In this document: positions 9,724 through 18,200 of the stretch, piece by piece | Layout of the letters: every line of letters starts with the position of its first letter | Position numbering within the stretch: the first letter of the stretch is position 1 | DNA from: Ignavibacteriales bacterium | GTDB taxonomy: Bacteria > Bacteroidota > Ignavibacteria > Ignavibacteriales > Ignavibacteriaceae | Reading direction: 5' to 3' | Length of the DNA: 64,000 nt | Assembly (NCBI GenBank): GCA_016707285.1 | Contig: JADJIA010000002.1 | Coordinates: 1 to 64,000, forward strand | The notes under the pieces: generated by a model | Told to the model about the DNA's origin: nothing | What the model saw: only the letters and a program-made list of their open reading frames with translations | The model's database searches: none | Made by a program: the position numbers and the translations under genes

Positions 9724-10673
9724 ACAAATATGGTATGATTTTTATAGTGGTCATTTCACTTCTGAATCTCTCATGCGATGAAGAATTTGCACCAAAACTT
9801 CCCTTCGAAGAGAAATATTTTGTTTATACATCACTTAAAGGTGATTCAACCAAACAGATAATCGTTGTTGCAAAAAGTTATGATGTGTCGGGATTTAATC
9901 CACAAAACAACACAACTTCACCCGAGATTGCAGGTTGTTTTGTCGAAGTTACACGGGCAGGTGTCAAGTATATTTTCAGAGATACTCTAATTGACCGTCC
10001 CGACACTTCCCGCTACGGTAAAAAAATGCCGGCTTATGTTTCTACCGAACTGATCCCAAGGGAAAATGAGATTCTTGACCTCAATGTCGCACTTCCCAAC
10101 GGTAAAGTTCTAACGGCAAAAACCGCGGTTCCCCCACAGGTATTTATAGAAAAATCGGTTTTTGCAATTGGATACGACCGGGTTACATCCCTCAGTCAGA
10201 GGTATGCGTTGCAATGGAGAACCCAGGCGATCTACCTTTATGTCCCCAAACTCGAGATTTTTTACACCCGTGACGACATGCCCGGGATTTTTAGAATTGA
10301 AGTGCCCACTGACTATCTCACTATCAACAAAAAACAACAGATAGTTTATCCTCAACCAAATTCAAACAGTTGGATTTCGTTTGATTACAGAGCAATTGAC
10401 TCAACGATGGCGAAAATTTCTGAAGGGTACGACTATAAAGCGATGTTCAGAATCCTCAGGGCAGAGGTCAGATTATTAATCTATGATACCAATCTGGCAA
10501 AATATTATTCAAGTGTTAACGGTTATCTTGATGCCTATTCTGTTCGATTGGATGAAAATGTTTTTACCAATGTCAATGGCGGATTGGGGGTATTTGGAAC
10601 ATATATGATGACCAAGGAATCCCTTCTATTTGATCTCGATTATGTTGATTCGTTTGGCTACAGGGTGAGGTAG
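9720..10673 (+). CDS. DUF4249-like outer-membrane lipoprotein, partner of the upstream receptor
   Basis: The 317-residue product starts with a lipoprotein signal (IVVISLLNLSC, lipobox Cys19) followed by 'DEEFAPKLPFEEKYFVYTSL'. The order receptor-lipoprotein with this N-terminal pattern, and the long beta-rich body, match the DUF4249 family that commonly follows TonB receptors in Bacteroidota. It overlaps the receptor gene by four bases. A role as a surface accessory in ligand capture is inferred from that context; no catalytic motif is visible. Confidence 0.75.
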   Translation: MNKYGMIFIVVISLLNLSCDEEFAPKLPFEEKYFVYTSLKGDSTKQIIVVAKSYDVSGFNPQNNTTSPEIAGCFVEVTRAGVKYIFRDTLIDRPDTSRYGKKMPAYVSTELIPRENEILDLNVALPNGKVLTAKTAVPPQVFIEKSVFAIGYDRVTSLSQRYALQWRTQAIYLYVPKLEIFYTRDDMPGIFRIEVPTDYLTINKKQQIVYPQPNSNSWISFDYRAIDSTMAKISEGYDYKAMFRILRAEVRLLIYDTNLAKYYSSVNGYLDAYSVRLDENVFTNVNGGLGVFGTYMMTKESLLFDLDYVDSFGYRVR

Positions 10674-10679
10674 CGGAAA

Positions 10680-11399
10680 TTAATAGCCGTAGTCGAGGAT
10701 GTCCAAAACAGTCTCTTTCAGATAGGCACATTCATAGGTGACAACACGATTCTGCTTTAAGTGGAGGAGATAAAGGCGCCCAATTTTCACATCATGATAG
10801 TTCTCCAGCAGGTATTTATACAGGGAGAGTTGCAGCGAATAGTGGTAGAAGTTACAATCGGGTAAGTCATAAGTTGGCGGTTTTGTTCCGCATTTCCCAC
10901 CCCAGGCCTCTTCATCTATTGATTTATTGGTTTTCCAGTCGTAAATATCAAACTTGCCGGTTATTTCATTGTACACAAGAAGGTCAACCGTGCCGGCGAT
11001 CCCAAGTTCCTCGCTGAATACTATCAATTCAGGATAAACTTCTCCCGAGAGGTTAATGTTTTTGTTCAGCCATTCAATACCCGATTTGCTTTTTGGCATC
11101 ACAGGCTTTTTCCCCTTAGTGATATATTCTTCAATTTCCTTATGAGTTAATGTACCTTCATTCCGTGCCTCTTCCCATTCACTCATTAGCGACTCGGGAG
11201 TTCTGTGTTTATACTTTGGGTGTGAGCTTGTAAGTCTTGTGGCAATTTTTAGGGCATCAAACTCACTAAAAAACCAGCTCACAAGAGTTGTGCAACTGAT
11301 AAACTCCACTTCAGGATCCTCTGTTAAAATATATCTGTGGTTCTCGATATCGAGGGTAATAAGGTGGGAATTGATCAATGAGCCGGGAATTCTTGTCAC
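10680..11399 (-). CDS. PD-(D/E)XK-superfamily nuclease
   Basis: The 239-residue protein carries the core of a PD-(D/E)XK nuclease: 'GIAGTVDLLVYN' (motif II Asp), then 'KFDIYDWKTNK' (D-x-K catalytic pair), then 'YSLQLSLYKYLLE' (the Q-x3-Y helix motif of RecB/Cas4-type exonucleases). An upstream 'HKEIEEYI' helix fits the N-terminal part of that fold. No helicase is fused, and I see no Cys cluster, so a Cas4 assignment is not supported. It starts at a GTG (11399). It is a single gene, convergent with the receptor operon 6 bp away, and could serve DNA repair or come from a mobile element. Confidence 0.78.
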   Translation of the reverse strand: MTRIPGSLINSHLITLDIENHRYILTEDPEVEFISCTTLVSWFFSEFDALKIATRLTSSHPKYKHRTPESLMSEWEEARNEGTLTHKEIEEYITKGKKPVMPKSKSGIEWLNKNINLSGEVYPELIVFSEELGIAGTVDLLVYNEITGKFDIYDWKTNKSIDEEAWGGKCGTKPPTYDLPDCNFYHYSLQLSLYKYLLENYHDVKIGRLYLLHLKQNRVVTYECAYLKETVLDILDYGY

Positions 11400-11483
11400 T
11401 ATTTACCTTTGTTAGATTTTTGCAAAAATGAAGAATACAAAAATACAAATTTTATCTCTTTTTTTGTTTATTGGAAAAATAAC

Positions 11484-11491
11484 TATATTTG
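11484..11491 (+). promoter_or_regulatory. Bacteroidota-type -7 promoter box (TATATTTG) before tRNA-Ser
   Basis: The box matches TAnnTTTG exactly and a TTTG lies 17 bp upstream at 11463-11466, near the -33 element distance of Bacteroidota promoters. It sits about 70 bases before the tRNA. The assignment follows from the consensus and the position only. Confidence 0.5.
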
Positions 11492-11561
11492 AAGTTCAAC
11501 TTAATGGAATTCCGGAAGTTGACGATGTGGTCGATCCTAAACCACTGGAAAATTTTTACAC

Positions 11562-11650
11562 GGAGGGGTGGGAGAGTGGCTTAATCCAACGGTTTGCTAA
11601 ACCGTCGTAGGGATTATACCTTACCGCGGGTTCGAATCCCGCCCCCTCCG
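11562..11650 (+). tRNA. tRNA-Ser (anticodon GCU)
   Basis: The 89-base gene folds as a class II tRNA. The acceptor stem pairs GGAGGGG (11562-11568) with CCCCTCC (11643-11649), discriminator G11650. The anticodon stem ACGGT/ACCGT (11589-11593 with 11601-11605) encloses loop TTGCTAA with anticodon GCT at 11596-11598, reading AGC and AGU. The T arm is GCGGG-TTCGAAT-CCCGC. The long variable arm is typical of tRNA-Ser. The 3' CCA is not encoded. A 60-codon open frame at 11428-11610 overlaps it and is not a gene. Confidence 0.97.
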
Positions 11651-11653
11651 CTC

Positions 11654-11691
11654 AAAAAAGGCTGCCCCAAAAACGAGGCAGCCTTTTTTTT
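11654..11691 (+). terminator. Rho-independent terminator of tRNA-Ser
   Basis: AGGCTGCC and GGCAGCCT form a GC-rich stem with loop CCAAAAACGA, flanked by A6 on the left and T8 on the right. The same arms and loop occur at 13533-13564. Confidence 0.85.
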
Positions 11692-11835
11692 ACCTGTAAA
11701 CTTATTGGTTGCTTAATATTTAATACTGTATATTTGGTCGATATTATTCTTCAAATTCCATCCGTATTCTGCTTACATCCCTGTTTGGATAATAACGATT
11801 TCCCATTTTCCCCTTGTGCCAATTGTTTGGAGAAT
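11692..11835 (+). repeat. Decayed copy of the segment found at 13565-13705
   Basis: After the terminator this stretch repeats, with many changes, the promoter and the first codons of the small His-rich protein gene at 13619. Shared words include 'ATACTGTATATTTG' (11724-11737 and 13601-13614), then 'AAATTCC' and 'TCTGCTTA', in the same order and at nearly the same spacing. No open frame survives here. It looks like the relic of a duplication. The remaining bases up to 11898 hold only the ribosome-binding site GGAG of the next gene. Confidence 0.6.
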
Positions 11836-11898
11836 GGTTTGATAAAAACAAAAAATTTATTTAATAACCTCAATTTTAACCTTTAATGGAGAAGAATT

Positions 11899-12846
11899 AT
11901 GAATAAAAACAGATTTGGCAACAGCGATTTGCAAGTATCTCAATTGGGACTTGGATGTATGGGAATGAGTGAATTTTACGGAAATTATAATGATACTGAA
12001 TCAATTGAGGTCATCCATCATGCAATTGAAAGAGGCATTAACTTTTTTGACACGGCGGACATGTATGGACTTGGGAAAAATGAAATTTTAGTGGGTAAAG
12101 CCTTAAAGGGGAAAAGAAACGAGGTTGTTTTAGCTACTAAATTTGGTGTAATGAGAGGTGATGACGGTTCGTTCCCTGGTGTAAACGGGAAACCGGAATA
12201 TGTAAAACAAGCTTGTGAAAACAGCCTGCAAAGATTGGGGGTTGATTATATCGATTTGTATTATCAACATAGAGTTGATCCAAATACTCCAATTGAAGAG
12301 ACTGTGGGTGCAATGTCTGAATTGGTAAAAGAAGGTAAGGTCAGATATCTTGGATTGTCGGAAGCATCAGCGGAAGTTATTAGAAGAGCCTCTAAAATTC
12401 ATCCTGTTACCGCAGTTCAAACGGAATATTCATTATGGAGTAATGATTTAGAGGCTGTAATACCGGTTTGCAGGGAACTTGATATCGCCATGGTTCCCTA
12501 TAGTCCATTGGGAAGAGGTTTTTTATCCGGGAAATTTAGATCAACAGAAGATTTTGAAGCCGGTGATTTCAGAAGGTATAATCCCAGATTTCGTGGTGAA
12601 AATTTTAGCAAAAATTTAGAAATTTTGGAAAAAGTTGAAGAATTTGCCAAATCAAAATCTGTGACACCTTCACAAATTGCTCTTAGCTGGGTTCTTTCCA
12701 AGGGTAATGATATGTTCCCAATCCCGGGCACTAAAAGAATTAAATATTTGGATGAGAATATTGAGGCAACTACAATTTCTCTCGAAAAAGATGAAATTGA
12801 TCAATTGGATCAATTGTATAAATTAGTTTCCGGGAACAGATATTGA
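11899..12846 (+). CDS. Aldo/keto reductase
   Basis: This 315-residue (alpha/beta)8-barrel enzyme reduces carbonyl substrates with NADPH in the cytoplasm. The catalytic tetrad is D51, Y56 ('FFDTADMYG'), K81 ('LATKFG') and H124 ('YYQHRVD'). The NADP-binding end has 'GTKRIKYLDENI' as in the AKR13/YakC-type group. The start is supported by GGAGAAG eight bases upstream. The gene and the next one sit between two near-identical terminator hairpins (11654 and 13531), and its own 3' end also carries a related hairpin, which suggests that the pair was inserted next to the tRNA as one segment. The physiological substrate is unknown. Confidence 0.9.
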   Translation: MNKNRFGNSDLQVSQLGLGCMGMSEFYGNYNDTESIEVIHHAIERGINFFDTADMYGLGKNEILVGKALKGKRNEVVLATKFGVMRGDDGSFPGVNGKPEYVKQACENSLQRLGVDYIDLYYQHRVDPNTPIEETVGAMSELVKEGKVRYLGLSEASAEVIRRASKIHPVTAVQTEYSLWSNDLEAVIPVCRELDIAMVPYSPLGRGFLSGKFRSTEDFEAGDFRRYNPRFRGENFSKNLEILEKVEEFAKSKSVTPSQIALSWVLSKGNDMFPIPGTKRIKYLDENIEATTISLEKDEIDQLDQLYKLVSGNRY

Positions 12847-12877
12847 GGCAAGGCAAATTTCCTGTTCTTGATTCATA

Positions 12878-12912
12878 TAAAAAGCTGCCCCGTCAACAAG
12901 GCAGCTTTTTTA
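12878..12912 (+). terminator. Terminator of the aldo/keto reductase gene
   Basis: AAGCTGCC and GGCAGCTT pair around CCGTCAACAA, with a run of T on the right. Arms and loop resemble the hairpins at 11654 and 13531, so all three probably share one origin. Confidence 0.8.
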
Positions 12913-13059
12913 TGTGCAACTTTGTACTGTTGTTATCTTTTATTGAATAACTGAGTTTTGCATAAATTTCAGACCAATTGTCAACATTTTTTTGCACTAA
13001 AATGCTTTTGATATAAAAAGACAAAAATTAATTTCACATTTATAAAATTCAGGAAGACG

Positions 13060-13506
13060 ATGGAAACAAATAAAAGTGAGAACGAGTCAAATACACCTAA
13101 TCAAAGTCCCTTTTCTCAGACATTCTTTCATGGCACAAAGGCCGACCTGAAGATTGGCGACTTGATCGAAATTGGTTTTAATTCAAACTTTGGACAAGAG
13201 AAAAAGGCGAAATATATCTATCTTACAGCCACTTTGGATGCTGCAATTTGGGGAGCCGAACTTGCCTTGGGCGAAGGACGGGAAAGAATATATCTGGTTG
13301 AGCCAACAGGTATGATTGAGGATGATCCCAATTTAACCGACAAAAAGTTCCCTGGTAATCCAACAATGTCTTACCGCTCAAAACATCCGTTAAAGGTAGT
13401 TGCTGAGGTTACCATTTGGCAGGGACATTCTCCGGAACAGGTAAAAGTCATGAAAGACGGAGTGGCGAAGCTTAAAGAAGAAGGAATTGAAGCAATCGAG
13501 GATTGA
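13060..13506 (+). CDS. arr: Rifamycin ADP-ribosyltransferase (Arr family)
   Basis: Arr transfers ADP-ribose from NAD+ to a hydroxyl of rifamycins and so inactivates them. The 148-residue protein is of family length. The H-Y-D triad known from the mycobacterial enzyme is seen as H24 ('TFFHGTK'), Y54 ('YIYLTATLDAA') and D89 ('IEDDPNLTDKKFPGNPT'), and the tail 'YRSKHPLKVVAEV' matches the family. The start is backed by AGGAAG eight bases upstream. About 20 residues precede the fold and look unstructured. It lies in the possibly inserted segment with the aldo/keto reductase. Environmental Arr proteins may have other roles, but the family assignment is strong. Confidence 0.92.
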   Translation: METNKSENESNTPNQSPFSQTFFHGTKADLKIGDLIEIGFNSNFGQEKKAKYIYLTATLDAAIWGAELALGEGRERIYLVEPTGMIEDDPNLTDKKFPGNPTMSYRSKHPLKVVAEVTIWQGHSPEQVKVMKDGVAKLKEEGIEAIED

Positions 13507-13530
13507 GTAAAAAGTTAATATTTTTTACAT

Positions 13531-13564
13531 ATAAAAGGCTGCCCCAAAAACGAGGCAGCCTTTT
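13531..13564 (+). terminator. Terminator of the arr gene, duplicate of the tRNA-Ser terminator
   Basis: The core from AAAAGGCTGCC to GGCAGCCTTTT is identical to the hairpin after tRNA-Ser, including the loop CCAAAAACGA. Confidence 0.82.
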
Positions 13565-13606
13565 ATTGTTTCCTGCTAACGGTTGTGTGATTAAAACTAA
13601 ATACTG

Positions 13607-13614
13607 TATATTTG
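13607..13614 (+). promoter_or_regulatory. TATATTTG promoter-like box directly before the efflux-operon leader gene
   Basis: The box matches the Bacteroidota -7 element TAnnTTTG but ends only four bases before the ATG at 13619. If used, the transcript would start at or inside the start codon and would be leaderless. The same word recurs at 11729-11736 in the decayed copy. Confidence 0.35.
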
Positions 13615-13618
13615 ATTG

Positions 13619-13963
13619 ATGAAATTCTATAAATTCCGCCGGTTATCTGCTTATATTCCGGCTGTGATAGTTGCGATTTTTCTTTTTTCCTTTGTTCATT
13701 CAGAACTTGGGCTATTCAACTATGATCACGGCGATCATTCTGAGCATGACCATTGTGAAATTGTTCAGACTACCAATATCCCAAGTGTCAGTTTTAAGGT
13801 ACCGCAGCCCAAACTTGAAATAAACAAGTTTCTCTCAGAGAATAATAATTTAGCAGATGCGCTGAACGATATTACCAATCCGATTGGTGTACAAAATTAT
13901 CTTGCGGTTAATAATTCAAACCCTCTTCCCGTCTATATTTCCCATCGATCACTCCTGATTTAG
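13619..13963 (+). CDS. Small exported His-rich protein heading the metal-efflux operon
   Basis: The 114-residue product has an N-terminal hydrophobic segment (SAYIPAVIVAIFLFSFVHS) followed by a histidine/acid cluster 'DHGDHSEHDHCE', which looks suited to bind divalent metal in the periplasm. I do not recognise a named family. Small proteins of this kind often precede RND metal-efflux genes, and here the adaptor and pump genes follow on the same strand, so a metal-binding or sensing role is inferred. A TTG one codon upstream is an alternative start. Confidence 0.65.
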   Translation: MKFYKFRRLSAYIPAVIVAIFLFSFVHSELGLFNYDHGDHSEHDHCEIVQTTNIPSVSFKVPQPKLEINKFLSENNNLADALNDITNPIGVQNYLAVNNSNPLPVYISHRSLLI

Positions 13964-14052
13964 CCACTCCACAATAAATATACAATTCTGATCTTTTGCT
14001 CTTCTGCTCTTCTGTAGAAGGGCTTTCACTGATTATTTAATTTGGAGTAAAA

Positions 14053-14346
14053 TTGAATTCTTCAATAAAAATGTATGCATTAATTACCCTGCTTTTATTT
14101 GTTCTGGCAGGGTGTTCCGGAGATGTGGAAAAAGCTGTAAAAGAGGAACATCACGATGAAAAAGGTGGTGCCACCGAAGTAAAATTAACCAAAACTGCAC
14201 AAAAGGATATCGGTTTGAAAGTTGAAACTCTTCAACTGACAAATGCCAGGGGTTTCCTTGATATACCCGCCAAAATAGTGACCAACCAAAATTCTGAAGC
14301 CCTTATTGGATCACTGGTTCAGGGGAGGGTAAAAAGGTTTATGTAA
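14053..14346 (+). CDS. RND efflux adaptor, N-terminal part (broken by frameshift)
   Basis: This is the start of a CusB/CzcB-type periplasmic membrane-fusion lipoprotein. It begins at a TTG (GGAG six bases upstream) with lipobox 'FVLAGCSG' and continues through 'KDIGLKVETLQL' into 'IGSLVQGRV'. At bases 14331-14335, a run of five A, the frame shifts: the next codons read 'KRFM' and stop at 14346, whereas the frame one base back reads 'KKVYVNVGDNVKQGQ', the biotinyl-lipoyl segment every adaptor has. One missing A explains it. The rest of the gene is the next entry. Confidence 0.82.
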   Translation: MNSSIKMYALITLLLFVLAGCSGDVEKAVKEEHHDEKGGATEVKLTKTAQKDIGLKVETLQLTNARGFLDIPAKIVTNQNSEALIGSLVQGRVKRFM

Positions 14347-14360
14347 ATGTTGGCGATAAT

Positions 14361-15233
14361 GTGAAACAGGGACAGGTACTTTTCTCTATTGAAAGTCTGG
14401 AGGTTGGAGCACTAAAAGCTGGGCTGATAAAAGCCAAGGCAAATCTGGATTTTGCAAAATCGACTCTTGAGAGAGAAAAAAAACTTTTCGAAAAGGGGTT
14501 CAGTTCACAGCAGATGCTGGATCAGGTGAATGCAGAATATAACAGAGCACTCGCTGATTTTAATGCGGAAGATAAAAAGATACACTCAGTTGGGTTGATC
14601 GATGAGGATGTTTTTGACGTCAAAGGGAATGCTCTTCACTCCTCGGGTTTACTAAATATAAAATCACCAATCAACGGAACAGTTGTTGAGAGAAACCTGG
14701 TTACCGGTCAATTTGTTGAGTCAACTTCAAACGGTTTGCGGATAATGAATACAAGTACTGTATGGGTTGACGGACAGGTTTATGAAAAAGATATTGACAG
14801 AATAGTAAAAACAGGGAAACTAACCTTTGTCACCCTTGCTTATGGGGATGAGGAATTTTCCGGCAATATTATAAATATCGGTCAGACGGTTGATGAAAAA
14901 ACCCGTACAATAACCATTCGGGGTGAGATTCCAAACAGAGGAGGCAAACTTAAACCGGAAATGTTTGGAGAGATGACTATCCGTATAGGAGAAGAGGTTG
15001 AAACCTTGATGTTGGATGCTGAGGCACTCGTGAAAGAGGGGTCGGAAGAGTATGTTTTTGTTCAGGTAAATGACACTCTTTTCGAGAAACGAATTGTAAA
15101 AACCGGATTTCATTTGGATGAAAAGGTTGAGATTACTGAAGGACTTAAGGCCGGCGAGAAAGTGGTTACTAAAGGATCATTTTATCTAAAATCAGAGATT
15201 AAGAAGGAAGAAATTGAAGGGGATGCTCACTAA
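14361..15233 (+). CDS. RND efflux adaptor, C-terminal part (same gene, other frame)
   Basis: The 290 residues cover the alpha-helical hairpin ('AGLIKAKANLDFAKSTLEREKK' region), the second half of the lipoyl domain ('INGTVVERNLVTGQFVES') and the beta-barrel and membrane-proximal domains of a CusB/CzcB adaptor. The frame is open upstream of the GTG at 14361 back to the A-run, so this is a fragment and not a separate gene. It ends in a TAATG overlap with the pump gene, which shows that the operon was built for coupled translation. Whether full-length adaptor is made depends on whether the missing A is real. Confidence 0.85.
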   Translation: MKQGQVLFSIESLEVGALKAGLIKAKANLDFAKSTLEREKKLFEKGFSSQQMLDQVNAEYNRALADFNAEDKKIHSVGLIDEDVFDVKGNALHSSGLLNIKSPINGTVVERNLVTGQFVESTSNGLRIMNTSTVWVDGQVYEKDIDRIVKTGKLTFVTLAYGDEEFSGNIINIGQTVDEKTRTITIRGEIPNRGGKLKPEMFGEMTIRIGEEVETLMLDAEALVKEGSEEYVFVQVNDTLFEKRIVKTGFHLDEKVEITEGLKAGEKVVTKGSFYLKSEIKKEEIEGDAH

Positions 15234-18200
15234 TGCTTGAAAAAATAGTACTCTTCATACTTAATCAACGTGGTTTGGTGGTATTTGTTTCTCTCGTAAT
15301 TGCGGTTATTGGGATATACTCATATATCAATCTCCCAATAGACGCTTTCCCTGATGTAACAAACAATCAAGTCGAAATAATTAGCCATGCAGACGGTTTG
15401 TCAGCAATAGAAATAGAGAGGGATGTTACTTATCCCATTGAGATGTCTATGCGGGGTTTGCCCGATGTTGAGCAATTAAGATCGGTTACCAAATTTGGTC
15501 TCTCGATAGTGACTATAATTTTCAAAGATAATGTTGATATCTATTTTGCAAGGCAGGTTGTTTTCGAGAGACTTGCAGAAGCCAGAGAACAGGTGCCTGC
15601 AGGTGTGGAGATGGCACTGGGGCCCGTTGCCACGGCAATGGGTGAGATCTATCAATATACAATTGATGGAAAATACCCGGCAGATTCATTGGAAAAAATA
15701 AAATATCTGACTGAATTGCGTACTCTGCAAGAATGGGTAATCACACCTCTGCTTAAGAGTATTAATGGTGTGAATGAGATAAACTCATTTGGAGGATATT
15801 TTAAGCAGTATCAGGTGAATATAAGTCCTGAAAAATTGGTAAAGTTCGATATCTCGGCAAACGATGTTTTTGCCGCTGTTACGAACAACAATCAGAATGT
15901 CGGCGGGAATATTCTTGAGAAAAACTCCGACCAGTATATCGTTCGCGGGGTAGGATTGATTGAAAACCTGGATGACATAGGGGATATTGTGCTTAAATCA
16001 TCCGCCGGAACTCCGGTGTTATTGCGAGAAGTTGCCGATGTCAGGATCGGAGAAGCTGTAAGAACCGGCGCAGCCATGATAAACGGTGAGCAGGAGGCTG
16101 TTGGAGGAATTGTAATGATGCTCAGGGGGGAAAACAGCAGGGATGTTGTTGAGGCTGTAAAAGCAAAAGTGGAAGAAATCAATACAGGTAATGTGCTTCC
16201 GGATGGATTAAAGATTGTACCCTATTATGACAGGTCAGAGATTGTAAGTGCCAGTGTAAACACAGTTAACAAGGCATTATTGGAGGGAGCCATTCTTGTC
16301 CTCCTGATACTTTATCTTTTGCTCAGAAGTTTCAGAGCAAGTATAATAGTTCTCATCGCCTTGCCTCTCACTCTATGTGCTACATTTATTGTGATGAAGA
16401 TTGTTGGTTTAAGTGCAAATTTAATGTCTCTTGGTGGACTTGCAATTTCGATTGGGATTATTATAGATGCTGCGATCATTCAGATGGAGAATGTTCAGAG
16501 GCATTTGAGTGAATCCAAAGGCGATTCGGGAAAACTTTCCACAGTACTAAAGGGTGTCCTGGAAGTGAGAAAACCAAGTATCCTCGGCGAAATAATCATC
16601 GCTACCACATTTATACCGATACTTACTCTCGAGGGGATTGAAGGGAAGATGTTTACGCCATTGGCTCTAACAGTTGGAGTGGCAATTATCTGCTCTCTCT
16701 TGATTTCAATCTTTATTACTCCCGTGCTATGTTCACTTTTTCTAAAAGTGCAGCCGGAAAAAGAGAGTTTTGTAATGAAATATGCTCAGAGATACTATCT
16801 GAAAATATTTGAGATTGCCCAGAGGAGAAAATCAATTATTCTGGGTGTTGCTTTTTTGTTTTTGGCGGCTGCAATCTTTACTTTTACCAGGCTGGGAACA
16901 GAGTTCATCCCAGTGATGGACGAAGGTGCATTTGATGCTGATGTTGCGTTGCTGCCGGGTGTCTCTCTCGATAAAGCCATGGAAATTAACAAACTTGTTT
17001 CAAAAAAACTTAAGGAATTTCCCGAACTTGGAACAATTGTAAGTAAAACGGGGCAGACAAGTACGGCTCTTGATACCCGAGGCGTTGATAAGACGGGATT
17101 GGTTGGGATTCTAAAGCCGAGAAGTGAGTGGAGAGAAGATATTTCGCGAGAAGAGCTATTTGGCAGAATGCGTGAATCACTTGAAACCATCCCCGGGATA
17201 GGATTTGGATTCAGTCAGCCGATCCAGTGCAGAATTGATGAGTTAGTTGCCGGCACCAAGTCACAATTGATCATCAAGCTCTTTGGTGAGGATTTGGATA
17301 CTCTTAAACTCAAGGCGGGGGAAATCGTCAGGATTCTCTCCTCTGTTGAGGGAGCAGAAGATATTATGGCTGAAAAAGTTGGCGGACAACCTTATCTAAC
17401 CATCAAAATTGACAGAAATAAAATTGCACGGTACGGGCTGAATATAAGTGATGTGCAAAATATTATTGAAATTGCGATTGCAGGAAAAACTGCCTCCCGT
17501 TTCTTTGAAAAAAACAGAAGTTTTGATATAATCTTGAGGCTTCCTGAGAAGTACAGGAATTCAGTTGAATCAATTGGTAATATCATGGTTCCGACCAAAA
17601 CAGAAAACCGCCTTCCTCTTCGACAGTTCGCAACAATAGAGATAGTCGAAGGTCCTGTCCAGATTAGCCGTCAGGATGGGATTAGAAGGATAGGGATTGA
17701 ATTGAATATAAGTGGTAGAGACATCGGTGGTTTTGTTGCAGAGGTGAAAGAGAAACTGAAAGAAGGTGTTAAACTGCCTTCCGGGTATTATCTTTCATGG
17801 GGTGGGCAATTTGAAAACCAACAGAGAGCAACTAAAAAACTGGCAATAATTGGGCCTTTGGCGGTTGGTTTAATATTTTTATTACTTTTTGTTACTTTCA
17901 GATCAATCAGGCGGGTGTTGCTCGTGATGTCAAATCTTCCATTTGCTTTGATTGGAGGAGTGTTTTCATTGTACATTTCAGGGCAGTTTTTATCAGTTCC
18001 TGCATCGGTTGGTTTTATCGTATTATTTGGAGTTGCGGTGTTAAATGGTGTAGTACTTGTGTCATATATTGCTGATCTGAAAGAAAATGGAATGGAACTT
18101 CATGAAGCAATCAAAACAGGAAGCATTTCACGCTTGAGACCTGTGTTAATGACAGCATTGATAGCAATTACAAGTCTTATTCCGATGCTATTTGCCACGG

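Noticed and set aside
10680..11399. Cas4 assignment for the PD-(D/E)XK nuclease
   Set aside because: The iron-sulfur cysteines are missing and no CRISPR locus is near.
11428..11610. 60-codon frame that overlaps tRNA-Ser
   Set aside because: It runs into the tRNA gene and has no homologous look; the tRNA explains the sequence.
14320..14365. Programmed -1 frameshift in the adaptor gene
   Set aside because: The A-site codon would re-pair poorly and adaptors are not known to use recoding; an indel is the simpler reading. Kept only as an alternative.
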